Shown here one piece after another: positions 26,583 to 35,373 of a DNA stretch of 64,000 bases. Both the position numbers and the translations under genes were made by a program. The stretch is taken from assembly GCA_002400415.1 (NCBI GenBank), contig DGQP01000005.1, forward strand, positions 99,638-163,637, in the 5' to 3' direction. The notes under the pieces are model-generated. The model saw only the letters and a program-made list of their open reading frames with translations. It was not told where the DNA came from and did no database searches. This DNA is from Chitinophagaceae bacterium UBA4411. Its GTDB lineage: Bacteria > Bacteroidota > Bacteroidia > Chitinophagales > Chitinophagaceae. Every line of letters begins with the position of its first letter. Within the stretch, counting starts at the first letter, position 1.

Positions 26583-29432
26583 TTAAAAGGCTTTTTTCTC
26601 AACAGGTTTGCCATCCACATCCAGTTCAACTACATCATAACCCAGTTTTTTCACTCCTTCGAGGATTTTGGCTTTATCGCCTACCAGCAGGATATTCATT
26701 TTTTCGGGGTTCAGCATTTTTTTGGCCACAGCATCTACTTCTGCTTTGGTTAATTTTGCCAGTAATTTATTCTGCTGGTCCACGAAGTTGGCAGGCAGGT
26801 TATAATCCAGTATACGACGGATAAAACCTGCTTTCTGGAAGCCCGTTTCATAGCTCCTGGCATCCCGCTGGCCTAATGAGTTTTTCATGAATTTTAACTC
26901 AGCTTCCGTAATGCCGTTTGTCCTGTAATTATTCAGTTCCTTCATTACTTCAACCAGGGCGCTGTCGGTTGCATCTGCACGGATGCCGGCACTGAATTCA
27001 AAATCGCCTTCATACTGATTAGCGCTGAAACCGCTTCTTGCACCATAGGTCCAGCCTTTATCTTCACGAAGGTTCAGGTTCAGGCGGCTGTTGAAATCAC
27101 CACCCAATCCATAGTTCATCAGCATGCTCCTGTAGTAATCTCCCGTAGCATCATATTTCTGCCCGGTAGCGTAACCAACACGGAACTGAGATTGTGCGGC
27201 TTTGGGAATATCCACCATAAACACTTTTGTCTTGTCAATGGGTGCCGGCGTGCTGTTCACTTTCGGCATATCGATCTTCTTATTGGGTAATTTATTCAGG
27301 AAAGCAAGTTTGGGTAATACCTCTTCCTGTTTTACATCACCTACGACCACCACTTTGGTTCCCTGTGAAGTGATATAATTGTCGTAATAATCCTGTATAT
27401 CCTGCAGTTTCAGGTTCTTCACTGTGTATTCAGTTCCCGCCTCACTCATGCTCAGGATATTGTCAGGGCCATAATTGATTTTGGCAAAAACATTACTGGC
27501 CACTGATGCAGGATCTGCCTTAGCCTGTTTGAAACTCTCCAGGTTCTGGCGCTGGATGCGGTTAAAGGCTGCATCAGAAAATTTAGGGTTGAATAGTCTT
27601 TCTTCCACTAAGGCTAATGTGGCATCTAAGTTTTTCTTTAATGATTGTACACTAACCGTAATGCCATCAAAGCTGCTGCCAATGCTGACAGAGCTTCCAA
27701 GTTTTTGCAATTCAACCGACATTTGTTCTGCAGTATATTTTTTGGTGTCCTCATTCATCATGTCACCAAACATATCAGCCAGCCCGATCTTGGCAGTATC
27801 TTTTGCCTGTAATAAGTGCCCTCCGGGAATGGTGATGGTCAGCGTAACAGTAGGGATCTCGGTGCTTTCTGTTCCGATCATACGAATGCCATTGGGCATA
27901 TCTTTTCTCCAGAACTTCGGAACCTTCACTATAGGGTTAGGCCCGTTGCCCGGAACTTTACTACGGTCGAAATTATCTTTGGCTTTTATGTATTTCAACC
28001 CGGTATATCCATAATCCGGTGCAGTATATTTAGAAGAATCGATTTTGTAATTATCTGTATTGGCAATCAGGGCTTCCTGGCCTTTGGGCAAAACACTCAG
28101 GTGAACTGCATATTTGCCTTTGATGTACTGATTGTAAACCCTCATTACATCTTCTTTGGTAACGGACTGGTACATTTTGATCAGGTCAGCTACTTTATTG
28201 GGGTTGCCCGTGAAAGTCTGGAAAGCAGCCAGCTGGGATACTTTACCAGCAACGCTTTGCAGCCCATTGATCAGTTGTGATTCGATACCCCCTTTGAATT
28301 TTGCCACATCATCATCTGTAACCCCTCTTGCTTCAAATGAATCAAGGGCATTGCGGAACAGGCTGTCCATTTGTGCTAATGTTTTACCGGGGCCGGGTAC
28401 TAACTGGAACATAAACTCACCAGCCAGTTCTGATAACTGGCTGCTGCCACTGGCCTGGAGGGCTAACTGTTTTTTGGTCAGCTGCTGAAATAATACAGAG
28501 TTTCTTCCCTGGCCAATTACCTGGGCAAGACAAGCTAAGGCTCCCATGTCTTTATGATAATTGGGTACGGTTGGGTAAACCACCATTAATAAAGGAAGTT
28601 TTGCATAATTATCTGTATAAGAAACATAGCGGTCTGCTTCCAGCATTGCAGGAGGAACCACAACAGGTTTCACTTCCGGTCCGCGGGGGATAACTCCGAA
28701 ATATTTTTCAGCCAGCTTTACCACATCAGCGGGTTTCACGTCACCACCGACTGTTAATGTAGCATTGTTTGGACCATACCAGCGAAGGAAGAAATTCTTC
28801 AGATCATTCACATCCACACGGTTCAGGTCTTCCACATAGCCGATCGTCAGCCAGGAATAAGGATGGCCATAGGGATATAAGTTTCTTGACGCTGTTTCAA
28901 ATGAAAGACCATAAGGCCGGTTATCATAATTCTGACCTCTCTCATTTTTTACAGTGGAACGTTGTATTTCAAATTTCTTTTGTGTTACCGCATCCAGCAG
29001 GAAGCCCATACGATCTGCTTCCAGCCAGAGCATTTTTTCCAGCTGGTTGCTGGGAACTGTTTCAAAATAGTTGGTACGGTCACGGTTGGTAGAGCCGTTC
29101 AGTGTGCCACCCGCATCAGAAACAATTTTAAAATGTTGTTCATCGGCCACATTATCACTTCCCTGAAACATCATATGCTCAAAGAAGTGGGCAAAACCGG
29201 ATTTGCCGATCTCTTCCCTGGCAGAGCCCACATGGTAAGTAACATCCACATGCACCACAGGATCGCTATGGTCTTCATGGATGATAAGTGTCAAACCATT
29301 AGGCAGAACATATTTTTCGTAAGGGATAACAATCTCGGTGCCCTTACGGGTCACTTTTTCAACCAGCTTCGTTTGTGCACCGGCAATAAAAGTCGCCAGG
29401 ACGGCACAAAGCAATAAAAGACGTTTTTTCAT
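26583..29432 (-). CDS. M16 family zinc metallopeptidase (two-domain, secreted)
   Basis: A 949-aa exported insulinase-type protease with a signal peptide (MKKRLLLLCAVLATFIAGAQ). The inverted zinc motif is His82-Phe-Phe-Glu-His86 in SGFAHFFEHMMFQG, with the third ligand Glu164 in VKNERGQNYDNRPYG. Two M16 units are present: the active one in the N-terminal half and an inactive one in the C-terminal half carrying the substrate-clamp Arg/Tyr block YNYGLGGDFNSRLNLNLRE-like sequence. Such proteases degrade peptides in the periplasm. It stands alone between a terminator and a structured upstream region containing two hairpins. Peptide specificity is not visible. Confidence 0.92.
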   Translation of the reverse strand: MKKRLLLLCAVLATFIAGAQTKLVEKVTRKGTEIVIPYEKYVLPNGLTLIIHEDHSDPVVHVDVTYHVGSAREEIGKSGFAHFFEHMMFQGSDNVADEQHFKIVSDAGGTLNGSTNRDRTNYFETVPSNQLEKMLWLEADRMGFLLDAVTQKKFEIQRSTVKNERGQNYDNRPYGLSFETASRNLYPYGHPYSWLTIGYVEDLNRVDVNDLKNFFLRWYGPNNATLTVGGDVKPADVVKLAEKYFGVIPRGPEVKPVVVPPAMLEADRYVSYTDNYAKLPLLMVVYPTVPNYHKDMGALACLAQVIGQGRNSVLFQQLTKKQLALQASGSSQLSELAGEFMFQLVPGPGKTLAQMDSLFRNALDSFEARGVTDDDVAKFKGGIESQLINGLQSVAGKVSQLAAFQTFTGNPNKVADLIKMYQSVTKEDVMRVYNQYIKGKYAVHLSVLPKGQEALIANTDNYKIDSSKYTAPDYGYTGLKYIKAKDNFDRSKVPGNGPNPIVKVPKFWRKDMPNGIRMIGTESTEIPTVTLTITIPGGHLLQAKDTAKIGLADMFGDMMNEDTKKYTAEQMSVELQKLGSSVSIGSSFDGITVSVQSLKKNLDATLALVEERLFNPKFSDAAFNRIQRQNLESFKQAKADPASVASNVFAKINYGPDNILSMSEAGTEYTVKNLKLQDIQDYYDNYITSQGTKVVVVGDVKQEEVLPKLAFLNKLPNKKIDMPKVNSTPAPIDKTKVFMVDIPKAAQSQFRVGYATGQKYDATGDYYRSMLMNYGLGGDFNSRLNLNLREDKGWTYGARSGFSANQYEGDFEFSAGIRADATDSALVEVMKELNNYRTNGITEAELKFMKNSLGQRDARSYETGFQKAGFIRRILDYNLPANFVDQQNKLLAKLTKAEVDAVAKKMLNPEKMNILLVGDKAKILEGVKKLGYDVVELDVDGKPVEKKAF

Positions 29433-29514
29433 ATCTCATTAATTTTTAGAAGGGACGACAAGTTAACAAAAACAGGCATTCGCCTCCTGCCATTTATCAA
29501 TTAATGGGTGTTTC

Positions 29515-29548
29515 AGACAATTATACCGGCTTTTCGGTAAAATTGTCT
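29515..29548. repeat. Hairpin upstream of the M16 gene
   Basis: Arms AGACAATT and AATTGTCT enclose an inner TACCG/CGGTA pairing. It abuts the deacetylase terminator and lies about 83 bp upstream of the M16 start; it may be regulatory or part of a double terminator. Confidence 0.5.
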
Positions 29549-29585
29549 AACAGAAAACCCGGATTATTACCCGGGTTTTCTGTTA
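29548..29585 (-). terminator. Terminator of the polysaccharide deacetylase gene
   Basis: Fifteen-bp perfect arms (TAACAGAAAACCCGG and its complement) with an 8-nt loop lie 24 bp after the minus-strand stop codon. Confidence 0.7.
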
Positions 29586-29608
29586 TGAAGTCCTTTTTCT
29601 AAATCTCT

Positions 29609-30562
29609 TTACAGCGTATCCGTTTTTGGAGATTTTGCTGTATCTGCTGCAGGTATAGCAGCCCTGGTTGTATCTGCCAGTACCCGGTGCTTCCTGATAG
29701 CCGGGTAGGCCGACACCAGCGCTAACTCGTAATCATCCCTGTTTTTCAGCTTTTGAATGAAGGTCCGGAGTTGCAGAGAATCTGCTGAACTATGATAAAC
29801 CTGGTCATGCGCCAGTAATACAAGGTTATTAGGGTATCTCATTCTTTTCCGGGCAAAAGCACTGTCAATCATTGTCAGCATTTCTTCGGCTGTATTCTGC
29901 ACCAGAAAAGTTTTGGGGTCATAATGCCATTCCAGGTCCCACCCGACAACGATAAAACCAGCTTTTTGTAAAGAATCCATGGCTGGCTTACTCTTCTTTA
30001 TATCTGTATACTGAAGACTGTCAATCCTCCAGCTGTTGCGGCCAGGTGCCCTTACAATATTGGTTTCGGGTAATAAACTATCCCTTGTTTTTTCCATATC
30101 CTTTACTACAGTTTCCGGCAGTTCATAGAAGCGATCGTAATGGTTATGGGCATGGGTGTAACTGTGATTACATATCTCAATATTGCCGGCTGCTTTTAAC
30201 CTGTTCCAGTTATGGCGCTGACCCTGGCTGGCAAATACATGTTCGCCAACTATAAAGAAGGTAACAGGTACATTTTCCTCCTGCACAATATCCAGTACAT
30301 TCCTGGTACCATTATTAGGTCCATCATCAAATGTGAGGTAGATTTTTTTCTTTGGTTTACTGCTTTTTTTCCCGGCAATTGCCACTGGCTTTTTTTCATC
30401 GGTGATATGGATGGTGTCTGACCGTAACAAGGCATGTGCTTCTTCTGTCTTTTTGCCGGAATGCGTACAGGCTATGACTGATAAAATAAGAATAAAAGCA
30501 AAAGAAGGTTTTAGAAAATCAGCAGCAGGCTCAGCTTCTTCGGAGGTGGAGGGGATTTCCAT
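29609..30562 (-). CDS. Polysaccharide deacetylase family lipoprotein (NodB fold)
   Basis: A 317-aa carbohydrate esterase family 4-type protein. NodB motifs are visible in order: TFDDGPNNGT (catalytic Asp plus metal Asp), CNHSYTHAH (the HxxxH metal pair), RAPGRNSW, VVGWDLEWH and LLAHDQVY. The hydrophobic stretch FAFILILSVIAC looks like a lipoprotein signal, but it is preceded by about 17 mostly acidic residues (MEIPSTSEEAEPAAD), which is unlike a normal positively charged n-region; no better start is apparent. Likely substrates are peptidoglycan or other N-acetylated glycans at the cell envelope. It diverges from korA. Confidence 0.88.
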   Translation of the reverse strand: MEIPSTSEEAEPAADFLKPSFAFILILSVIACTHSGKKTEEAHALLRSDTIHITDEKKPVAIAGKKSSKPKKKIYLTFDDGPNNGTRNVLDIVQEENVPVTFFIVGEHVFASQGQRHNWNRLKAAGNIEICNHSYTHAHNHYDRFYELPETVVKDMEKTRDSLLPETNIVRAPGRNSWRIDSLQYTDIKKSKPAMDSLQKAGFIVVGWDLEWHYDPKTFLVQNTAEEMLTMIDSAFARKRMRYPNNLVLLAHDQVYHSSADSLQLRTFIQKLKNRDDYELALVSAYPAIRKHRVLADTTRAAIPAADTAKSPKTDTL

Positions 30563-30734
30563 GTGTATAATAGTTAATTAATATTGAATGTGAATATATA
30601 CAGCAGCAAGGGCTGTCTGCAAATCCGGCTGGTTAAAAAAAGGTGAAAGCCTGATAAGGAAATCCGTAAAACAGGGCGTGAAAAAAGTCAGGCCGGGGCT
30701 GATAAATCCCTGAAAACGGACAAGAAAACTGTCT

Positions 30735-30742
30735 TAAATTTG
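30735..30742 (+). promoter_or_regulatory. korA -7 element (TAAATTTG)
   Basis: Matches the Bacteroidota -7 consensus TAnnTTTG and lies 17 bp before the korA start. No convincing -33 TTG is seen at the usual distance, so support is partial. Confidence 0.4.
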
Positions 30743-30759
30743 CAAAACAAATTTTTACA

Positions 30760-32610
30760 ATGGCCCGTAAGCAGGAAGTACTTAACGATGTTGTCATCAA
30801 ATTTGCCGGGGATAGCGGCGATGGAATGCAATTGACAGGAACACAGTTTACCAATAACACAGCTTTATTAGGTATTGATCTTTCAACTTTCCCGGATTTC
30901 CCGGCTGAGATCAGGGCGCCGCAGGGTACTATCCCCGGTGTGAGTGGTTTCCAGTTACGTTTTTCAAGTGACAGGGTATTTACTCCCGGTGATGCCTGTG
31001 ATGTGCTGGTGGCGATGAATGCTGCTGCATTGAAAACAAATCTTACGGCCTTAAAAAAAGGCGGAAAGATTATCGTTAATACCGATGGCTTTGACGGAAA
31101 AAATCTTCGGCTGGCCAATTACCCCGAAGGAGAAAATCCATTGGAAAATGGCAGCCTGGAAAATTATGACGTCATCAAAATGGATGTGACGAAAATGACC
31201 CGGGAGGCGCTGAAGGATTTTACCATGGGGATGAAAGAAAAGGACAGGGCCAAGAATATGTTTGTGCTTGGCTTCCTGTACTGGATGTATAACCGGGATA
31301 TGGAAAATACCATCAGCTTTCTTAAAGAGAAGTTTGGAAAAAAACCGGATATTTTTGACAGCAATGTAAAAGTGCTGCAGGCCGGTTATAATTATGGTGA
31401 TACAACTGAAACTTTTACCACTACTTATCGGGTGGAGAAGGCTAAAATGCAGGCGGGCAGTTACCGTTCGGTTATGGGTAACCAGGCAGCTGCTTTAGGA
31501 TTGATTGCTGCTTCGCAAAAAAGTGGTTTGCCATTATTCCTGGGTACCTACCCGATCACACCCGCTTCAGATATTTTACATGAATTAAGTAAGTATAAAA
31601 ATTTTGGTGTCCGCACTTTCCAGGCAGAAGATGAAATTGCTGCCATTGCCTCTTCTATTGGCGCCGCTTATGGCGGATCATTAGGTGTAACTACATCAAG
31701 CGGTCCCGGTATTGCCCTCAAAGGGGAAGCTATGGGACTGGCTGTTATGCTGGAAATACCCCTGGTGATTGTCAATATCCAGCGGGGGGGACCTTCCACC
31801 GGTTTACCCACCAAAACAGAACAATCTGACCTGATGCAGGCTTATTATGGAAGAAATGGAGAATGCCCGATGCCGATTGTTTCAGCATCCACTCCGGCTG
31901 ATTGTTTCGATGCGGTTTATGAAGCGGTAAGAATTGCTGTACAGCATATGACACCGGTTATGTTCTTAAGCGATGGATATATCGCTAACGGTGCTGAACC
32001 GTGGCGTTACCCAACTTCTGATCAGCTGGCACCTATTCCGGTTAAGTTCAAAACAGAGCTGGGACATGGGGAAGAAAAATACCTGCCTTATCTGCGGGAT
32101 GAAAAGCTGGCAAGACCCTGGGCCGTACCCGGGACACCCGGCCTGGAGCATCGTATCGGCGGTTTGGAAAAGCAAAACATTACAGGTAACGTAAACTACG
32201 AACCGGAAAATCACCAATTGATGGTGAAAATCCGCCAGGAAAAAATAGATAAGATTGCCGACTACATCCCGGAACAAAAATTAGACAGTGGTCCTGATAA
32301 AGGAAAGATACTGGTATTGGGCTGGGGCTCCACATACGGTGCTATTAAATCAGCCGTGGCAGAAATGCAGGGCAAGGGGCATGCTATCAGTCATGCTCAC
32401 CTGCGCTATGTTCGTCCGTTCCCTAAAAATCTCGGAGACATTATTAAGAATTTTGATAAAGTGCTGATTCCCGAGATCAACAATGGCCAGCTCATCAGGA
32501 TTATTCGTGATCAATACCTGGTGGATGCAAAAGGATATAATAAGATCATGGGTGTTCCGATCACTAAAACTGAATTGGTCATCAAGCTGGAAGAAATGAT
32601 CAACAGCTGA
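30760..32610 (+). CDS. korA: 2-oxoacid:acceptor oxidoreductase subunit alpha (KorA type, gamma-alpha fusion)
   Basis: Part of a ferredoxin-dependent 2-oxoglutarate (or related 2-oxoacid) oxidoreductase. In 616 aa it fuses a gamma domain (residues 1-~190: IKFAGDSGDGMQLTG, PAEIRAPQGTIPGVSGFQ) and an alpha domain (from ~230: GNQAAALGLIAASQKSGL, YPITPASDILHEL, TTSSGPGIALKGEA, NIQRGGPSTGLPTKTEQSDL). The TPP- and iron-sulfur-binding beta subunit, which is required for activity, usually follows directly but is absent: a terminator and a RidA-like gene come next. The beta chain must be elsewhere in the genome if the enzyme works. Substrate is inferred from subunit architecture. Confidence 0.88.
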   Translation: MARKQEVLNDVVIKFAGDSGDGMQLTGTQFTNNTALLGIDLSTFPDFPAEIRAPQGTIPGVSGFQLRFSSDRVFTPGDACDVLVAMNAAALKTNLTALKKGGKIIVNTDGFDGKNLRLANYPEGENPLENGSLENYDVIKMDVTKMTREALKDFTMGMKEKDRAKNMFVLGFLYWMYNRDMENTISFLKEKFGKKPDIFDSNVKVLQAGYNYGDTTETFTTTYRVEKAKMQAGSYRSVMGNQAAALGLIAASQKSGLPLFLGTYPITPASDILHELSKYKNFGVRTFQAEDEIAAIASSIGAAYGGSLGVTTSSGPGIALKGEAMGLAVMLEIPLVIVNIQRGGPSTGLPTKTEQSDLMQAYYGRNGECPMPIVSASTPADCFDAVYEAVRIAVQHMTPVMFLSDGYIANGAEPWRYPTSDQLAPIPVKFKTELGHGEEKYLPYLRDEKLARPWAVPGTPGLEHRIGGLEKQNITGNVNYEPENHQLMVKIRQEKIDKIADYIPEQKLDSGPDKGKILVLGWGSTYGAIKSAVAEMQGKGHAISHAHLRYVRPFPKNLGDIIKNFDKVLIPEINNGQLIRIIRDQYLVDAKGYNKIMGVPITKTELVIKLEEMINS

Positions 32611-32637
32611 TCTCTTAACCAGCCGTTAAATAAATTC

Positions 32638-32667
32638 AATCCACCTGTTTGCACGGGTGGATTTTTT
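32638..32667 (+). terminator. korA terminator
   Basis: Arms AATCCACC and GGTGGATT with a 10-nt loop, followed by a run of six T, 28 bp after the korA stop. Confidence 0.8.
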
Positions 32668-32713
32668 ATTTTCATACCCGTGTTTCCCTATCATTTATTT
32701 TAAATAAGCGGTT

Positions 32714-33157
32714 ATGAGAAGGATAATATTATTTGTATTGGTTTTTCAACTGGTGCTCCTGGCAAGTATTTGCGGACAGGATAATACAATTCAGAAAGAA
32801 AAATGGCATTGGGGTGATCCGTTGAAGCAGGATACAGGTGCCGGCTATGTACAGGTGGTGAAAGTGGATAATGTGCTGTATATATCGGGCGCCGTGGCAA
32901 GAGATGTAACCCCGGAAGGTATTACAAGGGTTTACCAGGCATTGGAACGGTCATTGAAAAGTTTTGGAGCTACGTTTCAAAATGTAGTGAAAGAAAACTT
33001 ATATACTACAGATATGGAAGCCATGAAAAAATATAATGACAGCCGTAAGGTATTTTACAAAGGAGATTTTCCGGCAGCCACCTGGGTGCAGGTAGCCAGG
33101 CTGTTTATGCACGATGCCAGGCTGGAAGTGGAGCTCGTTGCACATTTGCCGCACTAA
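32714..33157 (+). CDS. Exported RidA/YjgF-like protein lacking the catalytic arginine
   Basis: A 147-aa protein with a signal peptide (MRRIILFVLVFQLVLLASIC) followed by a RidA-fold domain (GYVQVVKVDNVLYISGAVAR, FQNVVKENLYTTD, WVQVARLFMHDARLEVELVA). Canonical RidA proteins hydrolyse enamine/imine intermediates in the cytosol using an Arg in a PARS-type motif. Here the aligned stretch is PAATWVQVARL, so that Arg is replaced by Ala122. With an export signal and no arginine, it is probably not a classic imine deaminase. Trimeric binding of small metabolites is possible. It converges on the HD-domain gene with an 11-bp gap. Confidence 0.85.
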   Translation: MRRIILFVLVFQLVLLASICGQDNTIQKEKWHWGDPLKQDTGAGYVQVVKVDNVLYISGAVARDVTPEGITRVYQALERSLKSFGATFQNVVKENLYTTDMEAMKKYNDSRKVFYKGDFPAATWVQVARLFMHDARLEVELVAHLPH

Positions 33158-33168
33158 AATTTTTTTTC

Positions 33169-34464
33169 TCAAGGGATAAATGGAGCATTTTTCACCGTAT
33201 CCGTTACAAAGAATACTTCAAACAGGATAACAGCACCGTACAAGAGCATCGTAACGATGAGCCCGTACATAAATATGTTATAGGATATCCGCAGCTGGCG
33301 GTATTTTTTGGCCAGCACCACGCCAAGGAAATAAAGATCCTTTACCATACTGCTGTATAAATAATCCCTGTCGGCCAGTAATTCTTTCATGGCCCAATCG
33401 TAATCGGGCAGGCTCATGTTATGAAAATTGCCAAAGAACAGGAGATTGGTTTTTTTATTCTGGATATCTTCTTTGGTAAACGTGCCCTGTGACACATTGG
33501 GCCTGGTAGCCCTGATGGCGAATACAATGGTGGCCACACACACCAGGATGAGGGCCGTGGTGGGAATGATCAGGTTCCTGTTCTCGTCCAGGTGCCGTAT
33601 CAACACGGAAATAACAACCGAAAGAATAATGGAGTTAACGGAGATCATAATATTGGCCTTGCTATCTGCCATCTGGCTGAGTGTATTATGATTATTGGCC
33701 ATGATCCTGAATACGGTGGATATGCCCCGTTCTGTTTGATTATATCTTTCTTTCTTTTTTTTATTCTCCGTATCTTTTGCTGTTTCTTCCGGGAAGACGG
33801 TCAGCAGCGCTTCTTCTTTTTCTTTTTTAGTTTTTTTCTTATTGCTGTCCGGTGATTTAATATCATCCACCCGGTTGCGGATTGATTCTATATGCTGCTC
33901 TTTTACCGGTTGCAGTTTTCTCCTCCCGTAATCAGTGAAATACTTGTGATTTTCCATAAAAGAAATATTCATCTTCCGCCACTTCTTTTTGGAAATTTCT
34001 TCGCCAGATACCTCAGAGAGCTCCTGCCTTAATTCTTCGTTGACAGTTTTGAAATCATCCGTGCCAAGGTGAAAAAGATCGGCATCGCAGAGTAGCTGCT
34101 CGATCAGGTTAACAGGGGATTGGGGCATTTTAGTGGCTTCAATACAGCGGGTAATCTTGTCAATCAGTGCTGTCCCCGCCTGGTGTTCCTGTAAGAAAGT
34201 TGTAGCCAGCTGAACACTGATCGCCTCATGGCCCTTTCCCAGGCCGCCTGAAAAACCGGTATCATGAAACCAGGCGGCTAAAGTAACAGCTTTACGGTCT
34301 TCAGGCTGTAACTGGTAATAATCTGCCATTTCCTCTGTGGCGCGGACAACCTGCATAGTATGATGCAGGTTGTGATACCTGAAGCTTTTATTAACTTTAG
34401 TTTGAAAAATATCTGTAACGAATTCCCGTGCAGCGGCAATCAGGTCCGTTTGCGGTTCAGTCAT
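33169..34464 (-). CDS. HD-domain phosphohydrolase fused to DUF5706 (Pycsar effector-like) membrane domain
   Basis: A 431-aa protein. Residues ~25-135 form an HD domain with His34/His35 (HNLHHTMQVV), the His67-Asp68 doublet (AAWFHDTGFSGG) and Asp127/Asp129 (LLCDADLFHLG), giving a complete HD metal site. A lysine-rich linker (~205-240) leads to a C-terminal domain with NNHNTLSQMADSKANIMI and transmembrane segments at ~272-290, ~300-318 and ~398-418. This matches DUF5706, the PycTM-type effector domain of Pycsar anti-phage systems. No uridylate/cytidylate cyclase is adjacent. The HD part could hydrolyse a nucleotide signal or ligand; this is inference. It starts head-to-head with the SdiA-regulated-like gene. 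Confidence 0.82.
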   Translation of the reverse strand: MTEPQTDLIAAAREFVTDIFQTKVNKSFRYHNLHHTMQVVRATEEMADYYQLQPEDRKAVTLAAWFHDTGFSGGLGKGHEAISVQLATTFLQEHQAGTALIDKITRCIEATKMPQSPVNLIEQLLCDADLFHLGTDDFKTVNEELRQELSEVSGEEISKKKWRKMNISFMENHKYFTDYGRRKLQPVKEQHIESIRNRVDDIKSPDSNKKKTKKEKEEALLTVFPEETAKDTENKKKKERYNQTERGISTVFRIMANNHNTLSQMADSKANIMISVNSIILSVVISVLIRHLDENRNLIIPTTALILVCVATIVFAIRATRPNVSQGTFTKEDIQNKKTNLLFFGNFHNMSLPDYDWAMKELLADRDYLYSSMVKDLYFLGVVLAKKYRQLRISYNIFMYGLIVTMLLYGAVILFEVFFVTDTVKNAPFIP

Positions 34465-34480
34465 ACTTTAAAATTTGCAC

Positions 34481-35371
34481 ATGCTAAATTTAGACAAAAA
34501 CGGTTATAACAGGCTGGTGAAAATTAAAACAGGTATCAGGCTTATCTTTTTTGTGACCTTTTTGGGGGCATTGTATAGTTGTGAATCGGAAAGGGTGACG
34601 TATACGCCGGCTGGTTATGATATCACAAAACCGGATGACTCAGAATTGGGAAATAAACTGCGTGAAGTTTCAGGCATTTGCTGGGTCAATGACAGCCTCA
34701 TGCTTGCCAATAATGATGAGGTGGGAAAAATTTTCGCCATTAATCTCAGGGATATGAAAAACTTTAATTACCGCAATATAAAATTTGGCGAGAAAAATGA
34801 TTACGAGGATATCGTAAAAGTGGATTCAGCCATTTACCTGCTGATCAGTACAGGCCAGATCGTGGAAGTGACGAATTATAAGGACGAAGATAGTGTACGA
34901 ACACATGTTGTGGCTTCGCTGGCAGGAAAGAATGAATTTGAGACTATGTATTATGATCCGGAAATTCATTCACTTGTTGTGCTTTGTAAGAGCTGTCATA
35001 AAGAAAAAGACCATGTAAGGACCGCGTTCAGGTTTGACCTTGCTACAATGACGCTGATCGACACACCTTATTATAAAATTGATATCGGGGCAATTCGCGA
35101 AAAGCTGAATGACAGTCGTGCAGAGTTCCGTCCATCTGCAGCGGCTATTCACCCCCTGCAGAACAAGCTCTATATAGTTTCCTCCATCGGAAAGCTGCTG
35201 GTAATTACTGATACAAAAGGGAAAGTGGAACAGGCGATAGCCATTTCCCCGGTTATGTTTCCCCAGCCGGAGGGCCTGACGTTTGCTGCGAATGGTGATA
35301 TGTACATTTCCAATGAAGCCGCTACTGATGAAAGAGCAACTTTATTAAAATTTGTGTACAAGAAACAATAA
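34481..35371 (+). CDS. SdiA-regulated-like beta-propeller lipoprotein
   Basis: A lipoprotein of about 297 aa. The signal ends at GALYSC. ATG 34481 puts 14 polar residues before it; an in-frame GTG at 34517 (MKIKTGIRLIFF) gives a textbook 22-residue lipoprotein signal and may be the true start. The rest has propeller-like repeats (ELGNKLREVSGICWVNDSLM, NDEVGKIFAINL, NKLYIVSSIGKLLVITDTKG, FPQPEGLTFAANGDMYISNE) typical of the SdiA-regulated family (PF06977). Role at the periplasmic face is unknown. Only 16 bp (or 52 bp) separate it from the divergent HD-domain gene, so their promoters must overlap coding sequence. Confidence 0.75.
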   Translation: MLNLDKNGYNRLVKIKTGIRLIFFVTFLGALYSCESERVTYTPAGYDITKPDDSELGNKLREVSGICWVNDSLMLANNDEVGKIFAINLRDMKNFNYRNIKFGEKNDYEDIVKVDSAIYLLISTGQIVEVTNYKDEDSVRTHVVASLAGKNEFETMYYDPEIHSLVVLCKSCHKEKDHVRTAFRFDLATMTLIDTPYYKIDIGAIREKLNDSRAEFRPSAAAIHPLQNKLYIVSSIGKLLVITDTKGKVEQAIAISPVMFPQPEGLTFAANGDMYISNEAATDERATLLKFVYKKQ

Positions 35372-35373
35372 TG

